A program made the position numbers and the translations under genes. Below the pieces are notes generated by a model. That model ran no database searches. It worked only from the letters and a program-made list of their open reading frames with translations, and had not been told where the DNA came from. This document shows, piece by piece, positions 8,870 through 17,011 of a stretch of DNA of 64,000 nt (its first letter is position 1; the number at the start of each line of letters is the position of its first letter). The DNA comes from Isoptericola sp. BMS4 (GTDB taxonomy: Bacteria; Actinomycetota; Actinomycetes; Actinomycetales; Cellulomonadaceae): NCBI RefSeq assembly GCF_011634835.1, contig NZ_SIRP01000001.1, positions 3,032,870-3,096,869 on the forward strand, in the 5' to 3' direction.

Positions 8870-10435
8870 TCAGCCCTGCTCGTGGCGCAGCGTCCGCAGC
8901 GCCAGGAGCGCCGCGGCCAGCACCACGAGGGCACCGATCACGGAGGTGAGGGCGGCACCGCCGGTGAACGCCGCGTGGGCGGAGTCCAGCAGGGCCTGCG
9001 CCTGCTGGTCGGGCAGCCCCGCGGCCACCTCGGTGGCGCCACCCAGGGTCTCGGCGGCGGTCACGGCGTCGACTGCGGGCACGCCGACCGGGACGACGAC
9101 GGCCGCGTGGTAGGCGGCGGTGAGGATGCCGCCGAGCACTGCCGTGCCGAGCACGGCGCCGACCTCGTACGCGGTCTCGGAGATCGCGGACGCGGCGCCC
9201 GCCTTCTCCGCCGGGACCGTCGAGACCACCAGGTCGTTCGACAGCGTCTCGGCGGCCCCGACGCCGATCGCGAGCACGACGAACGCCACCCCGATGAGCA
9301 GCGCCTCGTCCCGGCCCGCCACCGCCGCGGTGAGCAGGTAGCCGAGCGTGGAGAGCGTGAGCCCGCCCGCGATCACGTGCGCCGGCCGCACGTGCCGCAC
9401 GACGCGCACGGCGGCGAGGCCGGCGACGACCATCGCGACCGTGCCCGGCAGCAGCACCAGCCCCGCACGCACCGGCGACAGGCCCGCCACGAGCTGCAGG
9501 TCCTGGGAGACGAAGAAGATGAACCCGATCATCCCGAACACGGACAGCAGGTTGACCAGCACGCTGCCGGTGAACGCGGGGACGGCGAACAGCCGCACGT
9601 CGAGCATCGGGTCGGGGCGGCGCAGCTGGCGCCGCACGAAGGCGACGCCCGCGAGCGCGCCGACCGCGAGGCAACCGACGGCGACCACGGTGAGGCCGTG
9701 CTTCGCCAGCTCCTTGATCGCGTACACGACGGGGGTCATGGCGGCCATGACCAGCACGATCGAGAGCACGTCGAGGCGACCCGGCGCCGGGTCACGGGAC
9801 TCGGGCACGAAGATCGGCGCCAGCACCAGCAGGAGCACCAGGACGGGGACGGCCAGCAGGAAGACCGACCCCCACCAGAAGTGCTCGAGCAGCACGCCGC
9901 CGACGATCGGGCCGACGGCGGAGCCCCCGGCGAACGCGGAGCCCCAGATCGCGATGGCCAGGCGCCGCTCGGTGCGGTCGGTGAAGACGTTGCGCAGCAG
10001 CGACAGGGTCGAGGGCATGAGCATCGCGCCGAAGAAGCCGAGCGCGGCGCGGGCGGCCACGAGGGAGCCCGCCGTGGGAGCGAACGCGGCGAGCGCCGAG
10101 ACCGCGGCGAAGCCGACCGCGCCGACGAGCAGCATGCGGCGGCGGCCGAGGCGGTCGGCGAGGGAGCCCATCGGCACGAGCAGCCCGGCCAGCACCAGCG
10201 AGTAGGCGTCGACGATCCAGAGCAGCTGCGTGCCCGACGGGGCGAGCGCCACGGAGATCTGCGGCAGCGCGAAGCTCAGCACGGTGTTGTCGATCGAGAT
10301 CAGCAGCACCGGGAGCATGAGGACGGCGAGCGCCGTCCACCGGCGCCAGGCCGGCGACCGGTCGGGGGTCCCGGCGGTCGGGGTACGACGCGCGTCCGGG
10401 CCGACGGGAGGTGTCGTCAGGAGGGTCGAGGTCAC
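8870..10435 (-). CDS. MFS transporter, DHA2 family (14 membrane segments)
   Basis: 521-residue drug/proton antiporter of the EmrB/QacA/SmvA type. The sequence shows a 14-helix pattern, motif A (SLADRLGRRRMLL) and motif C-like Gly-rich helix GSAVGPIVGGVL. It starts at GTG 10435 with an AAAGGG purine stretch upstream. It diverges from the TetR gene at 10548 across 112 nt, which is the classic layout of a TetR-repressed multidrug efflux pump. Confidence 0.93.
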   Translation of the reverse strand: MTSTLLTTPPVGPDARRTPTAGTPDRSPAWRRWTALAVLMLPVLLISIDNTVLSFALPQISVALAPSGTQLLWIVDAYSLVLAGLLVPMGSLADRLGRRRMLLVGAVGFAAVSALAAFAPTAGSLVAARAALGFFGAMLMPSTLSLLRNVFTDRTERRLAIAIWGSAFAGGSAVGPIVGGVLLEHFWWGSVFLLAVPVLVLLLVLAPIFVPESRDPAPGRLDVLSIVLVMAAMTPVVYAIKELAKHGLTVVAVGCLAVGALAGVAFVRRQLRRPDPMLDVRLFAVPAFTGSVLVNLLSVFGMIGFIFFVSQDLQLVAGLSPVRAGLVLLPGTVAMVVAGLAAVRVVRHVRPAHVIAGGLTLSTLGYLLTAAVAGRDEALLIGVAFVVLAIGVGAAETLSNDLVVSTVPAEKAGAASAISETAYEVGAVLGTAVLGGILTAAYHAAVVVPVGVPAVDAVTAAETLGGATEVAAGLPDQQAQALLDSAHAAFTGGAALTSVIGALVVLAAALLALRTLRHEQG

Positions 10436-10517
10436 AGGGGGCGCCCTTTCACACGGCGGGGCGGCCGGGGCGGCACCGAAGGACGAGGTGCCGAACTTCC
10501 AAACCGTCCAGCCGGTA

Positions 10518-10528
10518 CAGTAACACTG
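10518..10528. promoter_or_regulatory. Candidate TetR operator half-sites between the efflux pump and tetR
   Basis: CAGT at 10518-10521 and ACTG at 10525-10528 around AAC. The site sits just upstream of the tetR -10 box in the divergent promoter region. Short and unproven. Confidence 0.35.
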
Positions 10529-10535
10529 GTCGCAC

Positions 10536-10541
10536 TAGGCT
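10536..10541 (+). promoter_or_regulatory. -10 box of tetR (leaderless)
   Basis: TAGGCT followed by 6 nt and ATG 10548; no ribosome binding site. Confidence 0.6.
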
Positions 10542-10547
10542 GTCGAC

Positions 10548-11108
10548 ATGCCTCCCGCCCCCGCGGCCCGCGCCAAGGTCCTGCACGCGTACGCCGAGCT
10601 CCTCGTGTCCTCGGGCGAGCGCTCCGCCACGCTCGACGCCGTCGCCGAGCTCGCCGGTGTCTCCAAGGGCGGCCTGCTCTACCACTTCCCCTCCAAGGAG
10701 GCGCTCGCCGAGGGCCTCATGGAGCACCTGCGCGAGCTCACCGCCGCCGACGTCGCCGCCATGCGGGCGGCTCCCGACGGCGCCGTGGACTACCTGCTGC
10801 GCACCTCGACCGTCGTCGACGGGGAGTTCGGGCTGACCTACCTCGCCATCACCCGGCTCGCGCAGGGCCCGTACCCGCAGGCACGCGCCGTGCTCGACGA
10901 GGCCCACCAGGCGTGGACCCTGGCCGTGCGCGACGAGATCGACGACCCCGTGCTGGCCCGCGCCGTCTTCCTCCTCGGCGAGGGTCTGTACTCCCTCGCC
11001 GCGGTGGGCGCCGGGACGCAGGACCCGACGGACATGGACGACCTGCTGGCGCTCGTCACCCAGGTCGCCGAGACGCGACGAGCCGCCCCCGCGCCGCGGC
11101 GCGGCTGA
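10548..11108 (+). CDS. TetR-family transcriptional regulator (efflux pump repressor)
   Basis: 186 residues. The N-terminal helix-turn-helix is clear (AVAELAGVSKGGLLYHFPSKEALAEGL, about residues 28-54). The ligand-binding half is helical and resembles the TetR_C group with the run YLAITRLAQGPYPQ. It is divergent from the DHA2 pump at 8870-10435 and so probably represses it and itself. The stop is 22 nt from the Ku stop, convergent, and a weak GGCTGAG/CTCAGCC stem overlaps both ends. Confidence 0.93.
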   Translation: MPPAPAARAKVLHAYAELLVSSGERSATLDAVAELAGVSKGGLLYHFPSKEALAEGLMEHLRELTAADVAAMRAAPDGAVDYLLRTSTVVDGEFGLTYLAITRLAQGPYPQARAVLDEAHQAWTLAVRDEIDDPVLARAVFLLGEGLYSLAAVGAGTQDPTDMDDLLALVTQVAETRRAAPAPRRG

Positions 11109-11129
11109 GAGCGCCCGTCCGCCGCAGGC

Positions 11130-12098
11130 TCAGCCCGTCTTCTTCTCCTCGCCCTTCTTGCGGGACGACGACCTGCCGGACGACGTCGTCGACTTGCCGG
11201 ACCGTCCGGACGTCGTCGACGTCGAACCGGACTTGGAACCGGACTTCGAGCCGGACTTCGAGGACGACGATCTCGATCCCCGTGACGAGCCCTTGCCCTC
11301 GGTGCCGCCCCTGTCGCCCTTGGCGCCCTCGACGCTGCGGCGCAGCGCGTCCATGAGGTCGATGACCTCCGCCTCGGACGACTCGGGCTGCTCGCCGAAC
11401 GTGTCGGCGGTGTCGACCGTGTCCCCCTCGGCGAGCTTGGCGTCGATGAGCTGGCGCAGCTGCACCTGGTACTCGTCCTCGTACTCCTCCGGGGAGAAGT
11501 CCGCCTCGTAGCTCGACACGAGCTGCGCGGACATCGCCAGCTCCCGGTCCGAGACCGTCGTGGAGCCGTCGAGGGAGCCGAACTCGGCGGCGCGCACCTC
11601 GTCGGCCCACAGCAACGTCTGCAGCACCAGCACCTCGTCGCGCACCCGCAGGGCCGCGAGCCGGGTGCGCTGACGCAGCGCGAACTTCACGACGGCGGTG
11701 CGGTCGGTCTCCTCGAGCGTGCGGCGCAGCAGCACGTACGCCTTGGGGCTGTCGGACGCGGGCTCGAGGTAGTAGGTGCGGTCGTACATGATCGGGTCGA
11801 TCTGGTCGCTCGGGACGAACTCGACCACCTCGATCTCCCGGTTCGTCTCCGCCGGCAGCGAGCGCAGGTCGTCGCGGGTCAGCACCACGGTGCGCTCGCC
11901 GTCGTGGTACGCGCGGTCGATGTGCTCGTACGGCACCTCGTCGCCGTCGAGCTCGCACACGCGCCGGTAGCGGATGCGCCCGCCGTCCGCGTCGTGCACC
12001 TGGTGCAGGGGCACGTCGTGGTCCTCGGTGGCGCTGTACACCTTGACCGGGACGTTGACGAGGCCGAACGTCACGGCACCCTTCCAGATCGCCCTCAT
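11130..12098 (-). CDS. ku: Non-homologous end-joining protein Ku
   Basis: 322 residues. The opening MRAIWKGAVTFGLVNVPVKV is diagnostic for bacterial Ku, followed by the ring-forming core (YYLEPASDSPKAYVLL, VLQTLLWADEVR). After about residue 265 comes a low-complexity tail of Ser, Gly, Lys and Arg with repeated SGSK units, like the basic DNA-binding tails of other actinobacterial Ku proteins. Ku binds broken DNA ends and recruits LigD, whose gene is at 17894. The frame is open upstream, but ATG 12098 is the family start. It follows the SCO4848-type gene by 14 nt and probably belongs to the transcript starting at the small alarmone synthetase. Confidence 0.96.
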   Translation of the reverse strand: MRAIWKGAVTFGLVNVPVKVYSATEDHDVPLHQVHDADGGRIRYRRVCELDGDEVPYEHIDRAYHDGERTVVLTRDDLRSLPAETNREIEVVEFVPSDQIDPIMYDRTYYLEPASDSPKAYVLLRRTLEETDRTAVVKFALRQRTRLAALRVRDEVLVLQTLLWADEVRAAEFGSLDGSTTVSDRELAMSAQLVSSYEADFSPEEYEDEYQVQLRQLIDAKLAEGDTVDTADTFGEQPESSEAEVIDLMDALRRSVEGAKGDRGGTEGKGSSRGSRSSSSKSGSKSGSKSGSTSTTSGRSGKSTTSSGRSSSRKKGEEKKTG

Positions 12099-12112
12099 CG
12101 CTCCATCGTGAC

Positions 12113-12334
12113 TCAACCCACGAGTCCGAGCACCCCCACGACGCCCACGAGGACCGCGAGCACCACCGAGACGCCGACCAGCACGGCGTGCACGGTGTAG
12201 AAGCGCGTCGGCCGGCCGGCGTCGTCGCGCGCACGCGGGTCCTTGGTCACGCGGCGCCAGAACTGCGGCCAGACGACCAGGTTCCAGACGGCGGCGACGA
12301 TCAGGACGAGGGACCAGAGGATTCCGAGCTCCAC
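12113..12334 (-). CDS. SCO4848-family small membrane protein
   Basis: 73 residues from GTG 12334. Two hydrophobic helices flank a loop (KDPRARDDAGRPTRFYTVH) that matches the SCO4848 family of actinobacterial membrane proteins, whose function I do not know. The first 34 nt overlap the 3' end of the alarmone synthetase gene on the same strand, implying translational coupling. Ku follows 14 nt downstream. It was recognised by comparison with remembered family members, so the name is fairly but not fully secure. Confidence 0.78.
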   Translation of the reverse strand: MELGILWSLVLIVAAVWNLVVWPQFWRRVTKDPRARDDAGRPTRFYTVHAVLVGVSVVLAVLVGVVGVLGLVG

Positions 12335-13104
12335 GTGTCCGAGTATCGCGCACCGTCGACCGTGCCCGGGACCAGCGCCTCGGCGACGGCACCGAGCCCC
12401 TGCACCGCGGCGTACCGGCCGTCGGCGGCCGAGCGGGCGGGGTCGTCGAGGGCGTGCACCTCGTCGTGGATCCGCTCCATCGACGTGTCGAGCGACCAGG
12501 CGACGTCGGCCGCGAGCTTGAGGGAGTCCACGAGGTGGCGCGGCACGTCCTTGTCGTACTTGTAGTAGATCTTGTGCTCGAGGCTCGCCCAGAAGTCCAT
12601 CGCGATCGTCCGCAGCTGGATCTCGACCACGACGTCCTCGCTGCGGTCCGACAGGAACACGGGCACGCGCACGATGAGGTGCAGGCTCTTGTAGCCGTTG
12701 GGCTTGGGGGTGGCGATGTAGTCGCGCTCCTCGAGGATCTCCAGGTCGCGCTGGCGCAGGATCATCTCGCGCACCCGGTAGATGTCGGAGACGAACCCGC
12801 ACGTCACGCGGACGCCCGCGAGGTCGCACATCTGCTCGCGGATGGCGTCGGCGGTCAGCGGGATCCGCTTGCGCTCCGCCTTGGCGAGGATCGACGCCGG
12901 CGTCTTGAGCCGCGAGCTGATGTGCTCGATCGGGTTGTGCTCCTGGTCGAAGTAGAGCTCGTCACGCAGGATCGAGACCTTCGTCATGACCTCGTCGACG
13001 CCGAACTTGGCCAGCAGCATCACGTGCCGCATGTCGTCGGGCAGGTCCCGCGGGACGGCGACGGACGGCCCGTCGCCGGGTCGCGCGGTGGCGCGTGCGT
13101 TCAC
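12301..13104 (-). CDS. Small alarmone synthetase (GTP pyrophosphokinase family)
   Basis: 267 residues with a RelA/SpoT synthetase domain and no HD hydrolase or regulatory domains, so it should make (p)ppGpp from ATP and GTP/GDP. Landmarks are RVTCGFVSDIYRV, the substrate loop DYIATPKPNGYKSLHLIV and the catalytic VEIQLRTIAMDFWASLEHK. The length and layout match RelQ/RelP-type enzymes. GTG 13104 has TAGGTT 7 nt upstream. It heads a same-strand run with the SCO4848-type gene and Ku, which is an uncommon pairing of stringent-response and repair genes. Confidence 0.93.
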   Translation of the reverse strand: MNARATARPGDGPSVAVPRDLPDDMRHVMLLAKFGVDEVMTKVSILRDELYFDQEHNPIEHISSRLKTPASILAKAERKRIPLTADAIREQMCDLAGVRVTCGFVSDIYRVREMILRQRDLEILEERDYIATPKPNGYKSLHLIVRVPVFLSDRSEDVVVEIQLRTIAMDFWASLEHKIYYKYDKDVPRHLVDSLKLAADVAWSLDTSMERIHDEVHALDDPARSAADGRYAAVQGLGAVAEALVPGTVDGARYSDTWSSESSGPSS

Positions 13105-13111
13105 ACCGGCG

Positions 13112-13117
13112 AACCTA
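13112..13117 (-). promoter_or_regulatory. -10 box of the alarmone synthetase operon (leaderless)
   Basis: TAGGTT on the minus strand, 7 nt before GTG 13104. Confidence 0.55.
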
Positions 13118-13165
13118 CGAACGCAACCTGAACGGATCCTGAGTGCGGCTCCGGGGGCGGGTGCC

Positions 13166-13837
13166 TCACGACAGCAGGCCGTGGTGCAGGGCGCGCAGCA
13201 CGGCGCGCGTACGGTCGCGGGTGTCGAGCTTCAGCAGCACCTGGGACACGTGGTTCTTCACGGTCCCCTCCGCGAGGTGCAGCAGCCCGGCGATCTCCCG
13301 GTTTGAGCAGCCCTGGGCCACGAGTCGCAGCACCTCGGTCTCCCGTGCGGTGAGCTCCTGGACGAACGCCTCGTCGTCGGGCAGGGCGCCGCCCGCGCGG
13401 ACGGCACGCAGCAGGCGGGCGGTGACGGCCGGCTGGACGTACGTGCCCCCGGCGGCCAGGGTGCGCACGGCGGCGGCCAGCTGCTCCACGGTGACGTCCT
13501 TGAGCAGGTAGCCCGCCGCTCCCGCGCGCAGGGCACGGAGCACGAGCTCGTCGTCGTCGAACGTCGTCAGGACGAGCACCGGGACGGGGCAGCCGCGCTC
13601 CCGGAGCTCCTCGAGCGCCCACAGCCCGTCACGGCCGGGCATGCGCAGGTCGAGCAGCACGACGTCGGGGACGTGCGCGACGACCTCCTCCACGCCCGCC
13701 TCCCCGTCGTCCGCCTCGGCGACCACCTCGAGGCCGCCGGCGATCTCGAGCAGGCTCCGGATGCCCTCGCGCACCAGCGTCTGGTCGTCGACGAGCACCA
13801 CCCGCAGCACGCCGCCCTCGCCCGGCCCGCCCGTCAC
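13166..13837 (-). CDS. NarL/LuxR-family response regulator
   Basis: 223 residues. The receiver domain (about 10-125) has the acidic pair in VLVDDQ, the phospho-acceptor Asp in VVLLDLRMPG and the Lys in YLLKDV. A LuxR-type HTH (about 155-215) has LTARETEVLRLVAQG and EGTVKNHVSQVLLKL. Its start overlaps the kinase stop by 4 nt (ATGA), so the two are translationally coupled. A likely target is the 29-bp palindrome at the divergent ABC promoter. Confidence 0.95.
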   Translation of the reverse strand: MTGGPGEGGVLRVVLVDDQTLVREGIRSLLEIAGGLEVVAEADDGEAGVEEVVAHVPDVVLLDLRMPGRDGLWALEELRERGCPVPVLVLTTFDDDELVLRALRAGAAGYLLKDVTVEQLAAAVRTLAAGGTYVQPAVTARLLRAVRAGGALPDDEAFVQELTARETEVLRLVAQGCSNREIAGLLHLAEGTVKNHVSQVLLKLDTRDRTRAVLRALHHGLLS

Positions 13838-14949
13838 GACGCCGCCCGCCGCGGCAACGTCGCCTCGAGCCGGAACCCCGCCCGCCCGTCGTACCGGACC
13901 CGGCCGCCGAGGGCGTCGAGCCGTTCCGTGATGCCGCGCAGGCCGTGGCCCGGTCGCACCTCACCGGGTGCGTGCCCGTCGTCGTGGGCGACCAGCACCA
14001 GCTCGCCGTCGGCCGCGGTGACGGCGAGGCGGAGCACCCTCGCCCCTTGCGCGTGCCGGACGGAGTTCGTGACCGCCTCCTGCGCGACCCGCACCAGCGC
14101 GGCCGTCTGCTCCTCGTCCGCGGCGACGTCGTCGTCGACCGCGACCTCCACGCGCGGCTGCGGCACGGCGGCCGCGACGGCGTCGAGCGCCTCGCGCAGG
14201 TCCGGCGCACGGCGGCGCAGCTCCCCCACCGTGGCGCGGACGTCGCCGAGCAGCTCGCGCGCGACGCCGCGCGCCCGGGCCACGTGCTCCCGGCCGTCCT
14301 CGCCGGCGCGGTGCGTGGCGGACTCGAGCTCGAGCGTGAGCACGGTGAGCTGGTGGCCGATCAGGTCGTGGAGCTCGCGGGCGATGCGCAGGCGTTCCGA
14401 CGCGCGGCTCGCCTCGTCGCGCAGCACCGCCGCCGCGGCGAGCTCGGCGTGGGCGACGGTCAGCTCGGTGCGCATCCGCTGCTCGCGCTGCAGGGCCGCG
14501 CTCACGAACGCCGAGCCCACCTGGAGCAGCAGGTACAGGCCGGTGCCGAACAGCACCTCCCACGGGACGACCTCGTCGCCCCGCTGCCCGGCCGCCACGA
14601 CCTGGCTCGCCGCGAGGACCAGGGAGTTCGCCAGGACCACCAGTCCCGTCACCCACCAGGCCACGACGTACGTGCTCGCCGCCGCGCCGAAGACGAGCAG
14701 GATGGGCAGCCACCCCGCCCCCGGCACGCCGACCACGAGCACCGCCGCGAGCGCCGTCTGCGCCGCGATCCCCGCGACCGCACGGCCGCTGCCGCGCGGC
14801 TGCTGCACGGCGACGACGGTGACGACGACGTAGGCCAGTGCGGCGAGCACCCACACCGCGACGGGGACGAGGAACACCTGCGGTTCGACGACGACCGGCA
14901 CGAGCGCCAGCACCGCCACGCACACGACGAGCACGCTCATCCCGGCCAT
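13834..14949 (-). CDS. Sensor histidine kinase (HisKA_3 type)
   Basis: 371 residues. The N-terminal half has about five to six membrane helices with hardly any extracellular domain, so it probably senses a membrane or drug signal. The dimerisation domain has ASERLRIARELHDLIGHQLTVL with the phospho-accepting His in ELHD, followed by an HATPase_c domain (EAVTNSVRHAQG, GHGLRGITERLDALGG). ATG 14949 is chosen for the CGGGAG site about 8 nt upstream; the frame is open further up into the palindrome. Its gene order with an exporter resembles antibiotic-sensing two-component systems. Confidence 0.94.
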   Translation of the reverse strand: MAGMSVLVVCVAVLALVPVVVEPQVFLVPVAVWVLAALAYVVVTVVAVQQPRGSGRAVAGIAAQTALAAVLVVGVPGAGWLPILLVFGAAASTYVVAWWVTGLVVLANSLVLAASQVVAAGQRGDEVVPWEVLFGTGLYLLLQVGSAFVSAALQREQRMRTELTVAHAELAAAAVLRDEASRASERLRIARELHDLIGHQLTVLTLELESATHRAGEDGREHVARARGVARELLGDVRATVGELRRRAPDLREALDAVAAAVPQPRVEVAVDDDVAADEEQTAALVRVAQEAVTNSVRHAQGARVLRLAVTAADGELVLVAHDDGHAPGEVRPGHGLRGITERLDALGGRVRYDGRAGFRLEATLPRRAAS

Positions 14950-15043
14950 CGTCTCGGCTCCCGGTCGTCGCACGTCACCACGGTATGGCACCCTCCGCAC
15001 ACCCGACCCGTGCCGGAGGTCATGGCTGCGGGTCGTGACGTCC

Positions 15044-15072
15044 GGCACGCGCGCCGGGCCGGCCCGCGTTCC
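15044..15072. promoter_or_regulatory. 29-bp palindrome, probable operator of the two-component/ABC locus
   Basis: 12 of 14 base pairs match around a single central G at 15058. It lies directly upstream of the TAGCGT -10 box of the ABC gene, over the expected -35 to spacer region. The only mismatches are 15046/15070 and 15052/15064. Confidence 0.7.
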
Positions 15073-15078
15073 TAGCGT
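15073..15078 (+). promoter_or_regulatory. -10 box of the ABC exporter operon (leaderless)
   Basis: TAGCGT followed by 7 nt and ATG 15086. Confidence 0.6.
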
Positions 15079-15085
15079 CGAGGAC

Positions 15086-15886
15086 ATGACGGCGATCAGC
15101 GTGACCCACCTGCACAAGGCCTACCGGCGCCGGCGGCGCACGACGGTGGCGGTCGACGACGTGAGCCTCACCGTGGACGAGGGCGAGATCGTCGGGCTGC
15201 TCGGCCGCAACGGAGCCGGGAAGTCCACGACGGTCGAGACGGTCGCGGGCCTGCGCACGCCCGACCGCGGCGAGGTACGCGTCCTCGGGCTGGACCCGAG
15301 GGCGGACCGCGCCCGAGTGCGCGGGGTCCTGGGCGTCCAGCTGCAGGAGCCGCGCCTGCACGACGCACTGACGGTGCGCGAGCTCGTGCGGCTGCACCGC
15401 AGCTTCCACCGCGCGGGCCGGGACCCCGACGAGCTCATCGACGCCGTCGGCCTCACCGACGCGCGCGACACCCGCGTCGAGAAGCTGTCGGGCGGGCAGC
15501 AGCAGCGCACCTCGGTCGCAGCGGCGCTCGTCGGCGACCCACGGGTCGTGATCCTGGACGAGCTGACCTCCGGGCTCGACCCGGAGGCGCGCCACGGCAT
15601 GCTCTCGATGGTCCAGGGGATCCGCGCCGCCGGGGTCACCGTCCTGCTCGTCAGCCACCACATGGACGAGGTGGAGCGGCTCTGCGACCGCGCCGTCGTG
15701 CTCGACGCCGGCCGCGTGGTGGCGTCCGGGTCGCCCGCCGGCCTCGTGGCCGAGGCGGGACTGCCGCGCGACGGCCGCCTGGAGGACGCCTATCTCGTCC
15801 TCACGGGCGCCGCGACGGGCGCGACCTCCCGAGGGCAACGCCGGCACCCGTCCGCGGCCGCACACGCCCCGGAGGCCACCCGATGA
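15086..15886 (+). CDS. ABC transporter ATP-binding protein
   Basis: 266 residues with Walker A GRNGAGKST, a Q-loop in LQEPRLH, signature LSGGQQQR, Walker B VVILDELTSGLD and switch His in LLVSHHMDE. The best match is the drug or natamycin-type ABC-2 exporter group (CcmA). ATG 15086 is leaderless, with a frame open upstream. Its stop overlaps the permease start by 4 nt. It is divergent from the histidine kinase. Confidence 0.95.
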   Translation: MTAISVTHLHKAYRRRRRTTVAVDDVSLTVDEGEIVGLLGRNGAGKSTTVETVAGLRTPDRGEVRVLGLDPRADRARVRGVLGVQLQEPRLHDALTVRELVRLHRSFHRAGRDPDELIDAVGLTDARDTRVEKLSGGQQQRTSVAAALVGDPRVVILDELTSGLDPEARHGMLSMVQGIRAAGVTVLLVSHHMDEVERLCDRAVVLDAGRVVASGSPAGLVAEAGLPRDGRLEDAYLVLTGAATGATSRGQRRHPSAAAHAPEATR

Positions 15887-16680
15887 CGACGGGCACCACC
15901 ACGACGACCGACATGCCGGCTCCCGCCCGTCCACCCGCGCGCGCCTGGGGCGCCATGGTCGCCGCCGAGGCGCGGATGGTCGCGCGGGACACGGGCGGGC
16001 TCGTCGTCCCGCTGGGCATGCCCGTGCTGATCCTCGTGATGAACGGCGTCGCGTTCGACACCGGCCAGGTCGTCCCCGGGACCGGGGGCGCCACGGCGTT
16101 CAGCCTGTACGTGCTGCCGCTCACGCTGACGCTCGTCGTCGCGACCGTCGGGGTGATCAACATGCCGAGCTTCCTAGCCGCGTACCGGCGCACCGGGATC
16201 CTGCGGCGCCTCGGGGTCACCCCCGCGTCCCCCGCCATGGTGCTGGTCGCCCAGGCGCTGGTCGGGGTCGTGCAGATCGCCCTCGGCATCGCCGTGGCGT
16301 GCGTGGTCGCCGCGCTGGCGTTCGACGCGACGGCGCCCGCGTCGCCTTGGCTCGCGGTCGGGGTGCTGGCACTCACCGTCGCGGCGATGTACGGCGTGGG
16401 GATGCTCGTGGCGGCGGTGGCGCCGACGCCGCAGTCAGCGGTCGCGCTCGGGCTCGTCGCGTTCTTCGCGATCGCGGCCGTGGGCGGGATGTTCGGTCCT
16501 CGCGAGAACCTGCCCGACGTGCTCGCCCAGGTCGGTGGCTACCTGCCCTTCGGGGCGGCGGTCGACGGCCTGGGCGCCGCTTGGGCAGGCGTCGCCGTGC
16601 CGGCGTCGTCGTGGCTGGGACTCAGCCTCGCGACGGTCGTACCGGGTGCGCTGGCCGCCTGGCTGTTCCGCTGGGAGTAG
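15883..16680 (+). CDS. ABC-2 type transporter permease
   Basis: 265 residues with six hydrophobic segments and the ABC-2 membrane domain ending in a short LFRWE tail. It pairs with the upstream ATPase through an ATGA overlap. The family exports drugs, lipids or peptides; context suggests self-protection controlled by the adjacent two-component system. The stop is 4 nt from the convergent glutaredoxin stop. Confidence 0.92.
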   Translation: MTTGTTTTTDMPAPARPPARAWGAMVAAEARMVARDTGGLVVPLGMPVLILVMNGVAFDTGQVVPGTGGATAFSLYVLPLTLTLVVATVGVINMPSFLAAYRRTGILRRLGVTPASPAMVLVAQALVGVVQIALGIAVACVVAALAFDATAPASPWLAVGVLALTVAAMYGVGMLVAAVAPTPQSAVALGLVAFFAIAAVGGMFGPRENLPDVLAQVGGYLPFGAAVDGLGAAWAGVAVPASSWLGLSLATVVPGALAAWLFRWE

Positions 16681-16684
16681 TGGC

Positions 16685-16957
16685 TCAGAGGCCGACGGCG
16701 TCGAGCTTGGCCGTCAGCTCCGCGTCGGTCGGCTCCACGAAGAACTCGCCGTCGGGGAAGACGACGACCGGGATGTTCTTGCGCCCGCTGATCGCCTCGG
16801 CGTCGTCGGCACGCGTCGGGTCGGCCACCAGGTCCACGTTCACGTACTCCGTGCCGCGCGCGTCCAGCACACGCTTGGCGCGGCGGCAGTCGCCGCACCA
16901 CGTGGCCCCGTACATCGTGAGGGTGGTCGGCCGCTTGATGTCCTCGGTCGTCGTCAT
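16685..16957 (-). CDS. Glutaredoxin-like protein (mycoredoxin type)
   Basis: 90 residues with a glutaredoxin fold: MYGATWCGDCRRAKRVLD holds the CGDC active site (Cys at about 22 and 25), and NIPVVVFPDGEFFVEP holds the cis-Pro. Actinobacterial relatives (mycoredoxins) reduce mycothiol mixed disulfides, which fits a mycothiol-making host. ATG 16957 is preferred over an in-frame start at 16969 because TATGGT lies 7 nt upstream. A C/G-tract palindrome abuts that box. Confidence 0.88.
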   Translation of the reverse strand: MTTTEDIKRPTTLTMYGATWCGDCRRAKRVLDARGTEYVNVDLVADPTRADDAEAISGRKNIPVVVFPDGEFFVEPTDAELTAKLDAVGL

Positions 16958-16964
16958 GGCCGCC

Positions 16965-16984
16965 ACCATACCCCCGGGGGGTGA
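16965..16984 (-). promoter_or_regulatory. Glutaredoxin promoter with CsoR/FrmR-like G-tract operator
   Basis: The -10 box TATGGT (minus strand, 16970-16965) is 7 nt before ATG 16957. Directly upstream is ATACCCCCGGGGGGTGAG as read on the plus strand (16968-16985), an inverted C-tract/G-tract flanked by TA and TG. CsoR/RcnR/CstR-family repressors bind such sites. No such regulator gene is in the window. Confidence 0.5.
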
Positions 16985-17011
16985 GTGCTCCGTCCGCGGA
17001 CCGGGGGCCGC

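Noticed and set aside
11103..11135. GGCTGAG/CTCAGCC pairing across the tetR and Ku stops
   Set aside because: Seven pairs with a 19-nt loop; recorded only in the tetR entry.
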